Shown: positions 11,840 through 23,097 of the stretch, one piece after another
Layout: each line of letters begins with the position of its first letter
Numbering within the stretch: the stretch's first letter is position 1
Notes under the pieces: model-generated
Told to the model about the DNA's origin: nothing
Seen by the model: the letters and a program-made list of their open reading frames with translations, nothing else
The model's database searches: none
Translations under genes and position numbers: made by a program
Assembly (NCBI RefSeq): GCF_030272615.1
Contig: NC_081411.1
Span: 836,430,136-836,494,135, forward strand
DNA: 64,000 nt
Direction: 5' to 3'
From: Cryptomeria japonica
Lineage: Eukaryota > Streptophyta > Pinopsida > Cupressales > Cupressaceae

Positions 11840-13155
11840 CTACAATCTAATCCCAACATACCTATCGAATTTGCCATATATCAAGAACCAGTGAATCCTT
11901 ATACGATCAAACCTACCAATATTTGAAAGATCATATCCTTCCCCTGGAATTATCTCATAATCAACAAAGAAACTTTATCCATCAGTCCTCTCTCTATACC
12001 ATTATTACTGATATCTTATATAGGCATGGTTTAGATGGTACATTATTGAGATGTCTTGAAAAAGACAAATCCGAGAGAGTTCTTAATGATATTCATGTGG
12101 GTATTTGCGGTAGACACTCAAGTGGTTTAACATTGGCTAAGAAACTAATTCGTATGGGTTATTTCTGGCCTACTATGGAAAGAGATTCATTCACCTATTC
12201 TAGAAAATGTAAACAATGTCAAATCCATGGAAATCTAATTCATGCACCAGCACAAGAGTTATATCCTATGATAGGATCATGGCCATTTTCACAGTGGGGC
12301 CTTGATTTGGTAGGAAAGATTAATCCCTCATCTTCTAATGGACATAAGTTCATTCTAATTGCTACTGAATATTTTACTAAGTGGATTGAAGTAGTGCCTT
12401 TAACAACAATTATAGGAAAACAAATATCATCATTCATCTTGAATTATATAATCTGTCACTATGGTGTTCCTATGACCATTATCACTGATAATGGAAGACC
12501 ATTCAAAAATCAAGATGTGAAAGAGCTATGTGAACAATTTCATATCCAAAATAGGTTCTCTACCCCATATTATCCACAAGGTAATGGTGAAGTTGAGTCA
12601 TCAAACAAAACTATCTTGAAAATCTTGAAGAAAACAATCAATGAAGCTGGAAAAGATTGACACATTTAGCTAAATCTTGCTCTTTAGGCATACTGCACTA
12701 GTGTCCGCACTCTAACAAGGGCAACTCCATATTTTTTGGTCTATGGATCTAAAGCTATATTACCTATAGAAGTAGAGATACCTTCTCTACAAGTATCCTT
12801 GCATGGTTTTATACCAAAGGAAAAACAACGAGTCTCTCGACTCCAAGAACTAGAATTAATTCAAGAACGTCACCAAAATGCAACAAAACATTTGAAGGTA
12901 TACCAACAAAGAATGGCAAGAAGCTATAACAATAGAGTCAAGCCACGTATTTTCCAGATTGGAGATATAGTTCTAAGGGAGAATCTAAGAAATCAGCAAG
13001 AATGAGAAAAGAAGGGAAAATTTGAACCGAATTGGCTAGGACCTTTTGTCATAGTAGTAGCATATGGATTAGGAGCATACAGGTTATCTACCCTTGAAGG
13101 TGATTGTTTTGATGAACCTATCAATTCTATCCATCTCAAGAAATTCTATGCTTGA
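11840..13155 (+). pseudogene. Integrase of element E
   Basis: Joins the cDNA to host DNA in intact relatives. The HHCC zinc-binding part is seen (HVGICGRHSSG and, later, CKQCQ). The DDE core has WGLDLVGKI (first Asp), IITDNGRPFKN (second Asp) and GNGEVESSNKT (Glu). The C-terminal part VYGSKAILPIEVE, then GPFVIVVAYGLGAYRL, ends LKKFYA at 13155. In-frame stops lie near 12658-12695 and at 13003; 11923-12660 is otherwise open. No chromodomain follows. The frame differs from that of RT because of the upstream frameshift. Confidence 0.93.
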
Positions 13156-13713
13156 GATATAAAGTCCTAAAAAAAAACAATAAAAAGCATATAAAGTCCT
13201 AAAAAAAATAAATCAATAAAAAGCATATAAAATTAAAAAAAAAAGCAATAAATTTAGATGGTGAAAACCTGGTAAACAGCTACTATTTAAGAAATAAGTT
13301 CCTCCATCTATGAGATCACTTTACGCACCTATCCACTTCATCCTATCACATCTATCACTTCCATCATATCCTAGCTTATCCATTTCGTCTTTTGCATCCA
13401 TTTCTCTAAACCATTTAGCAAGAAATATGCCGCTTACCAATAGTTATCAATCTTTGACATACTTTCCATAGTCACTTGTCTTAGATTTCATCAGAATCAA
13501 TCAATCTGCATTTGTATCCTACCATGGTTTGGATCTTGATCTATTCATATATCCATAATAATTTTTGTTTCCACTAGGGGCAAAATCCTAATTCCTTCTG
13601 CTAAGGTGATCATTTTAACCTTTGAAAAATCCAAAAACATTCAAAAAACTTAGAAAATCCAACAACACCTAGGATTTTGAAATAGATAATGAGCAAAAAA
13701 GCAACGAAAATCA
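13156..13713 (+). other. Post-integrase region of element E (no gene)
   Basis: A-rich runs (about 13163-13255) are followed by GGTGAAAACCTGGTAAACAGC (about 13259). The latter matches GGTGAAAACCTGGCAAACAAG at about 34764 in element D, which shows D shares E's 3' architecture. GGGGCAAAATC near 13577 also has a D counterpart near 35428. No ORF is supported. Element F interrupts at 13720. Confidence 0.6.
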
Positions 13714-13719
13714 AGGCAT

Positions 13720-16238
13720 TGATAACTCAATGATAAATGAATAGTACCAAACCGGTACTGAGAGGGGGAGGGTGAATCAGTACTGGCAAAAGCTTCACTC
13801 TTAAACAGGTTTGTCAGTAGACACTGTGTATTGATAGACAAACAGTAACACTGGTCCTAAAATAGAGTTCAATTGGCAAAACCCAGAATAACTGAGACAA
13901 GCATAAACCAGTTGACACTTATCTTCTCATATAATCTAATACTTCATTTCCTTTTCACCTAATGTGTGAACTTGTAATCTACCATCAAAGATATACATAT
14001 AAGCAACTAGATCAACATGATTCACCGCTTGACAGAAAACAACATAGCATCACATAAAGAAGACATTACACATGACACACATATTTTTCATGTGGAAACC
14101 CAACTAGGAAAAACCACGGTGGGGATGAATACCCACAAGCTTGTTTTCGAACTATTTAGAAGTCCGCTCTGTTAGGAGCCTTGTCTGGTTAAAGACTGAT
14201 ACAATAGGTTCTGTTAGGAATTGATCCTGTTAGGGATCACCTGGTTAAGGGATGGCTAGAATACAAGGTTAACAGTTAAACCCTATTAAAGGTTACCTTG
14301 TTAGAGGATTTCAAGAACTCAATGGTTTTGAGTCACCCTGTTAAAGGATTTATAGCGAGCCGGTTAAGGCTACCCTGTTAAGGGATTTTCCAACTATTGA
14401 GGTGGTTAGAGATCAACAAGTATTACAATGATCTGGTAACAACACTCAATGCCAATAAAAATCCACTTAAGCTCCTCTTCACCTTCTGCACTTACACTCT
14501 GCAGGTATCACTTATCTCCTCTGTTCTGGCAAGAATCACGTATCTCTTCTCTTGGATACACACACACAACTTTTGCCAACAACCTCAGAAAGAGACACAA
14601 CATCAACCTTATAGGAAAATAGATAGGTCGATAGCATAAACCCTAAACCCTAAATCTGTTAGGTTAAGGAATTCAAATGGTTCAATCCTGACCATTGAGC
14701 ACACTACATTAAATGCAACAATCTTGATCCAATCTCAATGTTGGTATTTTGGTATGGTTTTCTCATTAATGTCAACACCTACTAATACACCTACTTTCGA
14801 GATCCAGCAACATTCACCGACAAGTAGTAAGCTATGCAACCGTTACTAGTATATGGTTCACCGGTACCTGGAATGATATTGAAGACACTTGATAATGTCA
14901 AAGACATCATGTCGACACTTTATTTTGAAGAAATAATTATTGGTATATTCATATTTGCATATTTTCTTTTACCGGCAAATAGGTCCAGGTTATCTAGGGT
15001 TACACCGGCAAGTTTATCTTTTCCAAATCAGCATGGCATGCTATGGAGATGATTTATTATTGTTGTAAATGCATTAAGCTGACATGTTCAACTAGTTATT
15101 GCATCAGATATTATATTGTATGTAAAATGTTTTAATTGTAATATCTTGTAGAGCCGACCTACTAAAATTGGTCTTAGGGTATGGTATAAATGTAAGATCT
15201 TATTTGTAAGACCAAGTGTGGAATGCGAAAAAGAATTAAGTGAAGGTATATGTGAGATCAAATAGGGATATACATGAAGACATCATTTGAAGGTGAAGTT
15301 AGGTTTTTGTAGAAGCATATCAGCATTACACCGGTACTGAATCTAGCATATGAAGATGCTATCTTGTGCAGTACATTCTTATTGGATTTAACCATCCAAC
15401 TGTAGTCAGTGTGACTCCCATTTTGTGATTGAGCAATGAGCTCTAGGCTGTTGGCCCTTTTGCATGTGCAAACCCCATTTATGTACACTTACTATCTGCA
15501 GTAGTATTATCTGATTGTGGGTAAGGTTTCCCACCATGGTTTTTCCCCTTACAGGGTTTCCACGTACAAATATTGGTGTCATGTGTTGTGGATGACTTTA
15601 TGTTTATGTTTCATGCATTAATCCTTACCGGTATATGAATCTACTGTTAAAACTTTCTATCGACATACTTAACTGGTTTACCAGCATTAAGCATTAAGTT
15701 GGTTAACAAGTTTTTGGTTTGAATTTATTTGACAACTGATTCACCCCCCCCCCCCTCTCAGTTATCTCTGGGACCTAACACTCAAGACATTCTATATCGT
15801 CCATTTTCCACTGATTTCATGGTGGTTGATAACCCATAACACATTATCACTATTTACAGACTTCACACATTCTCGAGGTAGATAGGAACAGTCTCCTTCA
15901 TGCAAGATCCTTCACGCACACAAGGCTTACGTGACAACATGATCTATTCATCATTATCATACTAACTCATCACACACAGTTACCAGTTCAGCCACACAGG
16001 TTTGAAGCACTTCAACCAGAAACCCTGAAGTTGAGACTACCAACCGGTAGTCATACAACGCTTTCATGTGTTGGTTCCCATAACCATATGCTAGTTCACC
16101 TTGAACAAACACCTCGCTTCACTCTAGCACAAATGCCTATTCACAATGTTATACCGGTTCTCTTCTCTTCATCATATTGACATCAATGACAACACACAAT
16201 GTCATTATGTCCTCATGCCAGTTAATATAATGCCAACA
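13720..16238 (-). repeat. 3' LTR of element F (left copy, split by H)
   Basis: Sense strand is minus. It is continuous with 20630-23091 once H (14739-15780) and one CTCAA copy are removed. The outer part has the C/G tract near 13757 seen in many Copia LTR ends and the TTTTTCC/GGGTTTCC hairpin motif at 14092-14117. Confidence 0.92.
14739..15780 (+). mobile_element. H: solo LTR of a Copia-type element
   Basis: 1042 bp starting TGTTGGTATTTTGG and ending GGGACCTAACA, flanked by perfect CTCAA duplicates (14734-14738, 15781-15785). There is no internal region, so this is a solo LTR left by LTR-LTR recombination. It contains a candidate TATA box (TATAAAT, 15185-15191), the conserved TTTTTCCCC/GGGTTTCCAC hairpin motif (15537-15564), and a homopolymer of C near its end (about 15743-15755). 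It interrupts F's left LTR and is younger than F. Confidence 0.92.
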
Positions 16239-16255
16239 ATATCCCCCTTTGGCAT
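16239..16255 (-). promoter_or_regulatory. Polypurine tract of element F
   Basis: On the minus strand this reads GCCAAAGGGGGATATT, directly abutting the LTR start TGTTGGCATTATA. It is the plus-strand primer site of the Copia cDNA and fixes the minus orientation. Confidence 0.85.
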
Positions 16256-16491
16256 TGATGGCAATATACAAAGATATCTCTCTCCTTCACATCTTCTCCC
16301 CCAATTTCTACATATATCTTCTCTGCTTCACATCTCCTCCTCCTTTGACAACAATGCCAAAGTGGAGGCACAAGCTTCTCTGTTCCATTATGCTACTCCC
16401 CTGAGGAGTAGCATCCTTCAACACATCAATCCAAAAAAAATTGACTATGCAATACCTAACTGATGTGGAGCATATGCCTTTAGTTTACCTC

Positions 16492-18243
16492 CTAAAGGGG
16501 CAACACCCCTAGTTCACCTCTTAAGTACATAAATGTAGCCTTTGGGAGAGGCTTGGTGAATATTTTTGCTAACTGTTCCTTATTGGGAACATGTTCTAGT
16601 AGAATCTCTTTATTCTGAACCTTTTCCCTCAAGAAATGATACTTAAGCTCAAAGTGTTTGGTTCTAGAATGTAAAATTGGATTATTGGAGATGTTAATTG
16701 CACTAGTATTGTCACAAAATATACTTATCGGTTCATATATAGGAACTTTGAAGCCATTTAATACATGCTTCATCAAGATTGTTGGAGTGCAGTTCATGAA
16801 AGCTGCAACATACTTTGCTTACACTATAGATTGAGAGATACAACTCTGCTTCTTACTCATCCATGAGACTAGTCTACCACTGAGAAAGAATGCACCACCA
16901 GTTGTGCTCTTCCGGTCATCTACATTACTAGCCCAATCAGCATCTATGAACACTCTGAGGTTTAAATCATTATTGTATGGATACCATAACCCATAGTCAA
17001 TAGTTCCTTTCCGATACCTAAGAATCTGCTTGACTACAACCAAGTGGGATTCTCTTGGACTTTTCTGGAACCTTGTAGTAATGCCAACTACATGTGCAAT
17101 ATCTGGTCTGCTATGCACTACATAATGCAGCTTACCATTCATGGATCGGTATTCCTTCTCATCAACCAATGTTGAGTCATCCTCTTTGGATAGTTTACAA
17201 CTAGTTACCATTGGTGTACCAATTGGTTTGCTATCTTCCATGCCAAAGGTCTTCAACACCTCTTTGACATACTTGGACTGAGTCATAAAGATTACATCTT
17301 TCATCTATTGGATTTGCAGTCCAATTAAGAACTTAATCTCCCCTATGAGTGACATCTCAAACTCTTTCTTCATCTCATCTGCAAACTCATGACTCATCTT
17401 GTCATCTCCACCAAAGATAATGTCATCAACAAATACCTCACAGATCAAGATCTGATCTCCTTCAGACTTCAAGTAGATATTGCTATCTTCACTTGTTCTC
17501 TCAAATCCAATCTTCACAAGATGGGAATGTAGATGTTCATACCAAGCTCTAGGTGCCTACTTTAGACCATATAAGGCTTTATGTAGCCTACATACCATGT
17601 CACTATCTTCAGATAGGGCAAACCCATCTAGTTGCTCTATATACACCTCTTCTTCAAGTACACCATTTAGGAATGCAGATTTTACATCCATTTGATATAC
17701 TTTGAAACCTTTAAAAGTTGCATATGCAAGAAGCATATGAACTCCTTCCAATATGGCTATAGGAGCAAAGGTTTCTCCATAGTCTTCTCCTTCTTCTTGA
17801 GCATATCCTTTGCACACCAATCTAGCTTTGCTCCTAATCACTGTGCCATCCTCATTCAACTTATTTTTGAAAACCCATTTGGTACCAATGACATTTTTAT
17901 GCTCTGGTCTGGGTACCAAAAACCATGTACTATTTTTCTCTATTTGGTCAAGTTCCTCTTCCATTGCCTTGATCTAGTCTTCATCTTTATGTGCCTCTTT
18001 GAATGTTTTAGTCTAGAATTCAGAGATCATACATGATTTTTCTCTTACTTTTCTTGTAAAGATTCCTGCATCCTTATCTCCTATGATCTGCTTAGGATCA
18101 TGATTCAGCTTGACATACCGAGGAATAGTCTTGATGGATTCCTCTTGCTTTTCTTCTTCATCCTCATCTCCATCAGTATCAACATCTACATCTACTGGTG
18201 TAGGAACACTATTACTGGTACTTGGTTGACTGACAACCAGTTC
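16492..18243 (-). pseudogene. pol: Reverse transcriptase and RNase H of element F (Copia)
   Basis: Copia RT blocks are clear: NVIGTKWVFKNKLNEDG, KARLVCKGYAQEEGEDYGET, and YQMDVKSAFLNGVLEEEVYI. The catalytic FVDDIIFGG is intact at about 17422-17433. RNase H blocks are VFIDADWASNVDDRKSTTG and SIFCDNTSAINISNNPILH, then HFELKYHFLRE. The protein ends GELGVLPL at 16492, about 250 bp before the PPT. One frame carries all of it, with in-frame stops after LYGLK, after GLQIQ and after QSIV. Upstream to 18243 is an Asp/Glu-rich linker to integrase. It would copy the RNA in an intact element; this copy is broken. Confidence 0.94.
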
Positions 18244-19655
18244 CTAGAAGGTTACAACTAGTTCATTTACTGCTTGCTTATTATCGATTTCCTTAGTTTT
18301 CTCAGAGGTTTCATCAACTCTTACATTGATGCTTTCCATGATTCTCTGAGTCCTATTATTGAAACACTTGAGAGCTTTTCTCTTGGTGGAATACCCTAAG
18401 AATATTCCCTCATCACATTTTGCATCAAATTTGCTCTGGTGCTCACTCCTCTTGATGTAACATTTGCTACCAAACACTCTAAAATAGCTCCATAGGTGTC
18501 TTACTAGTCCAATACTCATAAGGAGTTTTATCCTTACCTTTCTTGATGAGCACCTGGTTCATTATGTAGACTGCAGTGCTCACCGCTTCTCTCCAAAAGG
18601 TGTGGGCTACCTTTCCTTGAATCAACATAGTTCTGGCTGCTTCAACCATAGTTCGGTTATTCCTCTCTGCTAGCCCATTTTGTTGTGGAGTCTGGGGGGC
18701 AAACGGTTGCCTCTTGATGCCATTTTCTTCATAGTACATGTTGAATTCACTGAAAGTGAATTCCCCTCCTTGATCAGTTCTCAGGCACTTGATCCTTCTC
18801 CACTAATGCTTTAAAAGCTTTGAATTTTACAAAAGCTTCAGACTTATCTTTCAAGAATGTGACCCACATCATTCTTGAGCAATCATCAGTGAGAATCATG
18901 AAGTACCTATCACCCTGCACACTTCTAGTTTTCATAGGACCACACAAATTAGTATGCACAAGATCAAGCAAATTGTCAGCAGTGAAAGATTTACCTTTAA
19001 AGGTTGAGGAAGACATTTTCCCCAATTGACACTCTCTGCACAAGGTGTTATCCAGTTTTCTTAGCACTGACAACCCTCTAACTACCTTGATCTTACTAGC
19101 CTTCACAATGTTATCAAAGTTTACATGGCAGAGTCTCCTATGCCATATCCAACTATCATCAAATTTAGCCATAAGACATGTACTTATATTTGCATTCAGC
19201 TGAAATAGGTTACCTTTGGTCTCCATGTCGGTGGCCACCAATTCACCATTCTTTCGTTTGATTCTGCATACTCCATTCTTGAATTCCAGAGTGAGGCCAC
19301 TGTCATTCAGCTTGGCAACACTTAGAAGATTGTGTTTGAGACCATCAACCCAATACACATTGTCAGCACCACTCTTTCCATTCAGAGAGATGGACCCTCT
19401 GCCTTTGACCATGCATGGTGCATCATTGCCAAAGCGAACCACTCCACCATCATACTCTTCCAAGGATAGAAACTTGCTCCGGTCACCAGTCATATGGTGA
19501 GAATAGCCACTATCAATGATCCACTCATTGGAATTATCAAACCAGAAGACAAGAGCCTTCTTGTCTGACACATCTTCCTTGACAGAAATAAACACAATAT
19601 CTTCATTTTCTTCATCCTCTGATTCCTCATCTGTGACACCTTCATCAACTGCCAC
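18244..19655 (-). pseudogene. Protease and integrase of element F (Copia)
   Basis: Starts in an acidic linker (VTDEESEDEENED), then the Copia protease motif WIIDSG (DSG at 19506-19514). The integrase zinc part is WIWHRRLCHVNFDNIV followed by CRECQLGK. The first catalytic motif reads LVHTNLCGPM where Copia integrases have Asp, so Asp is replaced by Asn. TPQQNGLAERNNRTMVEAAR holds the catalytic Glu, and the C-terminal part has GSKCYIKRSEHQSK and GIFLGYST. Frameshifts lie near 18740-18775 and near 18500. Order protease-integrase before RT is diagnostic of Copia. Confidence 0.92.
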
Positions 19656-20558
19656 AAAATAGTTTCTCTAGTTTCCTCCTTTGAATTTCTTGAACCTTTT
19701 TGGTTTGTCCTTGTTATCACCATTAGGACAGTTTACAGCAATATGTCATATCTGGTTACATGAAAAGCATTTCAAAGGAAGATTACCTCTATATTTGCCA
19801 GTTCCTTTAGGAAGTTTCCTAGCAAGGAGAGCTTCAAATGCCATCAGAATCTCCTCATCATCCATTTCTCTACTCTATCTTGGTTCACCACTAGTGCTAG
19901 CTTCTTTTCCTTTTCTTGATGATACAATAGAAGCTTTAAAAGTTGATTCAGTTTTTTGAACATTGCCATCAAAACTATTTAGCTCATAGGTTTTTGACTT
20001 TGCAATGATGGAGTCTAGGAATACCTTAGTCTTGTCTATTGATCTCAACTCCTGAATAGCAGCAACCCTTATTGCATAGACCGATAATAAGGATCTCAGG
20101 ACTTTGCTTACCATAGTGGAATCTTCCATTTTACCACCTGAACTCTTGATATCTCCAACAATAGTTTTGAGTCTTATTCCATACTGTTGAATGGTCTCAC
20201 CTTCAACCATCCGCATGTCTTCAAACTTTCCTCTAAGACTTTCTTCCTTAGCTTGTTTTACATGCTCATCACTACCATAGATATTTTAAAGAGTATCCCA
20301 TACCTCTTTGGGACTTACCTTATCTTTGACATCAATAAACTCAATGTCAAATAAACTACTAATTAGGGCTTCCATGACTTGCCCATTCTCCTGCATCTCT
20401 CTCTTTTGGTCATTAGTGAGAGTACCGGTAGGGGCAACATAGGCATTCTCAACATAGCTCCAGTGTTGAGAACCCTTGCTTCTAATGTATATCTTCATTC
20501 TATCTTTCCATATACTGAAATTTTTTCTATTAAACTTTGGACCTTCCCTCTTCATCAT
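19656..20558 (-). pseudogene. gag: gag of element F (Copia)
   Basis: Start ATG at 20558, 72 bases from the LTR. The first block FNRKNFSIWKDRMKIYIRSK is the Copia Gag N-terminus (DUF4219-like). VWDTL and LRGKFEDMRMVEGETIQQYG form the UBN2-like central part. In-frame stops lie at 20286, 19875 and just before 19656, with no frameshift. The zinc knuckle near 19730-19772 reads CFSCNQI, stop, HIAVNC: the conserved Gly is replaced by a stop codon. It would package the RNA in an intact element. Confidence 0.9.
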
Positions 20559-20611
20559 TAGACTGGGATCTTTACCTCAAGTGGTTAAGCTTATAACACA
20601 GAGGACCTGGA

Positions 20612-20629
20612 GGATGCTCTGACACCAAT
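20612..20629 (-). promoter_or_regulatory. Primer-binding site of element F
   Basis: Minus-strand reading ATTGGTGTCAGAGCATCC follows the LTR end directly. It is close to the initiator-Met tRNA complement TGGTATCAGAGC used by many plant Copia elements, with T-to-G and A-to-T-type changes in the middle. Confidence 0.85.
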
Positions 20630-22276
20630 TGATAACTCAATGATAAATGAATAGTAAAAAATTGGTACTGAGAAGGGGGGGGGGTGAATCAGTACTGGCA
20701 AGAGCTTCACCCTTAAACCGGTTTGCCAGCAGACACTATGCATTTACAGACAAATAGTAACACTAGTCCTAAAATAGAGTTCAACTAGCAAAACCTAGAA
20801 TAACTGAGACAAGCATAAACCAGTTGACACTTATCTTCTCATATAATCTAACACTTCATTTTCATTTCACCCTAATGCATGAATAGGTAATCTCCCATCA
20901 AAGATATACATATAAGCAACTAGATCAACATGATTCACCACTTGACAGAAAACAACATAGCATCACATGAAGAAGACATTACACATGACACATATTTTTC
21001 ACATGGAAACCCAACTGGGAAAAACCACGGTGGGGATGAATACCCACAAGCTTGTTTTGGAACTCTTTAGAAGTCCGCTCTATTAGGAGCCTTGTCCGAT
21101 TAAAGACTGATACAATAGGTTCTGTTAGGAACCGATCCTATTAGGGATCACCTAGTTAAGGGATGGCTAGAATACCTGGTTAAGGGTTAAACCCTGTTAA
21201 AGGTTACCTTGTAAGAGGATTTCAAGAACTCAATGGTTTTAAGTCACCCTATTAAAGGATTTTCAACAAGCCGATTAAGGCTACCCTGTTAAGGGATTTT
21301 CCAACTGTTGAGGTGGTTAGAGATCAATAGGTATTACAATGATCTGGTAACAATACTCAATGCCAATGCAGATCCACTTAAGCTCATCTTCACCTTCTGC
21401 ATTTACACTCTGCAGGTATCACTTCTCTCCTCTGGTCTAGTAAGAATCACGTATCTCTTCTCTTGGATACACACACACAACTTTTACCAGCAACCTTAGA
21501 AAGAGACACAACATCAACCTTATAGGAAAATAGATAGGTCGATAGCATAAACCCTAAACCCTAAACCTGTTAGGTTAAGGAATTAAAATGATTCAATCCT
21601 GACCGTTGAGCATACTGCATTAAATGCAATAGTCTTGATCCAATCTCAAGACATTATCCATCATCCATTTTCCACCAATTTCATGGTGGCTAATAACCCA
21701 TCACATGTTATCACCATTTACAGACTTCGCACATTCCCGAGGTAGATAGGAACAATCTCCTTCATGCAAGATCCTTCACACACACAAGGCTTATGTGGAA
21801 ACATGATTTGTTCATCATTATCATGCTAACTCATCACGCACAGTCACCAGTTGAGCCACATAGGTTTGAAGCACTTCAACCGAAAACCCTGAAGTTGAGA
21901 CTACCAGCTGGTAGTCATACAATGCTTCCATGTGTCAGTTCCCATAACCATATGCCTATTCACCTTGAACAAGCACACCGCTTCACTCTGGCACAAATGC
22001 CGTTTCACGTTGTTATACCGGTTCTCTTCTCTTCATCATATTGACATCAATGACAATACACAATGTCATTATGTCCTCATACTTGTTCTGATTAATAGGA
22101 AAAATAGGTTTTAAGGACCCGAAACCTTTAACAAAGGAGATTAAAAGGGATCATCAAAGAGAATCCAGACCAAGAATGAACAACTAACAAAACGACTGGC
22201 AATAAAGCTAGTAAATAGAAAGGACAACAGAGGAAAGAAACAACAAAATGAAGAAACCAGAGAAAACACTGCACAA

Positions 22277-22868
22277 TTATAAGGCCTTTAGGAGGTCCTT
22301 CGCCTTAATCATTAGTTGGTCATAATTGGCCAGAGCAGCTTTAAGTTCATCCAAGTCCTTATTTGGCTTCTTCTCCTTCTTTTTACCTCTGGTTCTTGTT
22401 CTGGGTCCTTGAAAATCTCTTGTTCCTTCAGTGTCAGGGTCAATTTCCAGGGTATCCTTCTCCTCCTCCAAATTGTTGATGAGGGTTTTGGTTTTGCCAG
22501 CAGAGGCCTTCAGAATGTTTAAGCTTTTCTTTGTGATAATTTTAAGCCATTCCTCAATTTTGCTGACTTTATTGACAATTTTTGCCATTGTTTGATCCAT
22601 AGAATTGGCATTTGCTTTCCTCTCAATCAGGTCTTTCTCAATTTGCTCAAATCTAGGGTTGAAAGAGTCTCTCATATTTTTAGCTCTAGAAATAGTTTTG
22701 GTTAAATCCTCCACATAATCTGTTGTTGACTTCCCTTCGCCAATGCTGATAGTTTCCAAAATCTGAATTCTACTGATAGTTTCCAGAATTTGGATTCTGC
22801 TGATAGTTTCCAGAATTTGGATTCTGTTGATAGTTTCCAGAATCTGGATTCTGCTGATAGTTTCTAGA
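22277..22868 (-). CDS. Coiled-coil ORF inside retroposon G (unknown)
   Basis: Unrecognised protein. An uninterrupted frame runs from after a stop near 22871 to the stop at 22277; the non-repeat part is 160 codons. The N-terminal part is the 27-bp repeat read as IQILETISR units. The middle (IEKDLIERKANANSMDQ, KIVNKVSKIEEWLKI) is predicted coiled coil. The tail is basic (TRTRGKKKEKKPNKD) and then LKAALANYDQLMIKAKDLL. There is no ATG in the repeat, so the start is uncertain and the copy may be 5' truncated. No catalytic motif is seen. The basic tail and coiled coil would suit a nucleic-acid-binding structural protein such as an L1 ORF1, but that is a guess. Confidence 0.4.
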
Positions 22869-22880
22869 ATCTAGATACTA
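22746..22880 (-). repeat. 27-bp minisatellite in G, five copies
   Basis: Five copies of a 27-bp unit (CTGATAGTTTCCAGAATTTGG then ATTCTG on the + strand). The length is a multiple of three, so it encodes a 9-residue repeat. One frame gives IQILETISR, another NSGNYQQNP; both are open over most of the array. Confidence 0.88.
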
Positions 22881-23097
22881 GTACTGACAATATTAGAATA
22901 GCTCGAAGCACTCCATTTAATCTGTTTCATTATTATTTTGTCCATTAATGATCTTTGGGGTGCTATTGTATCGATCCTTCAAAATGATTAATCTGACATC
23001 CTCTTGGAGGCCCTGTTCTCCCTTCCAAGTAATCATTTCATCTTGATTGACCACCACATTGGCTGACATACTTGTTAACATAATGCCAACAAGGCAT

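Larger units (their letters stand above)
22088..23066 (-). mobile_element. G: 979-bp retroposon insertion, L1-like or retrocopy
   Basis: It interrupts the right LTR of F and is flanked by CATACTTGTT on both sides (22078-22087 and 23067-23076), a 10-bp TSD. A long, non-5-bp TSD and no LTR point to target-primed retroposition. The presumed 3' end (minus strand) reads GGTTTCGGGTCC, then CCTATTTTTCCTATTAATCAG, reminiscent of plant L1 3' ends, but no poly(A) remains. It has no RT. It contains a 27-bp minisatellite and a coiled-coil ORF. It could be a truncated L1 carrying ORF1-like sequence, or a retrocopy of an unknown transcript. Confidence 0.7.
13720..23091 (-). mobile_element. Element F: Ty1/Copia LTR retrotransposon, broken
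   Basis: Minus-strand Copia element inside E. LTRs 13720-16238 and 20630-23091 start TGATAACTC and end GCCAACA on the + strand. The flanks share aggcat (13714-13719 and 23092-23097), i.e. a 5-6 bp TSD. PBS, gag, protease, integrase, RT, RNase H and PPT are present in Copia order. Each LTR holds a later insertion (H and G); without these the LTRs are 1472 and 1473 bp. Stops and frameshifts occur in every domain. The LTR pair differs by roughly 8% by hand count. Confidence 0.93.
20630..23091 (-). repeat. 5' LTR of element F (right copy, split by G)
   Basis: It starts TGATAACTCAATG and ends CATAATGCCAACA on the + strand. It is split by G (22088-23066); the LTR text resumes after the second CATACTTGTT at 23067-23076. 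Length without G and its repeat is 1473 bp, one base from the other copy. Confidence 0.93.

Noticed and set aside
5667-13155. Endogenous pararetrovirus instead of a Gypsy element
   Set aside because: A DDE integrase, LTRs, PBS, PPT and a 5-bp TSD are present, and no movement protein is seen. It is a Gypsy element.
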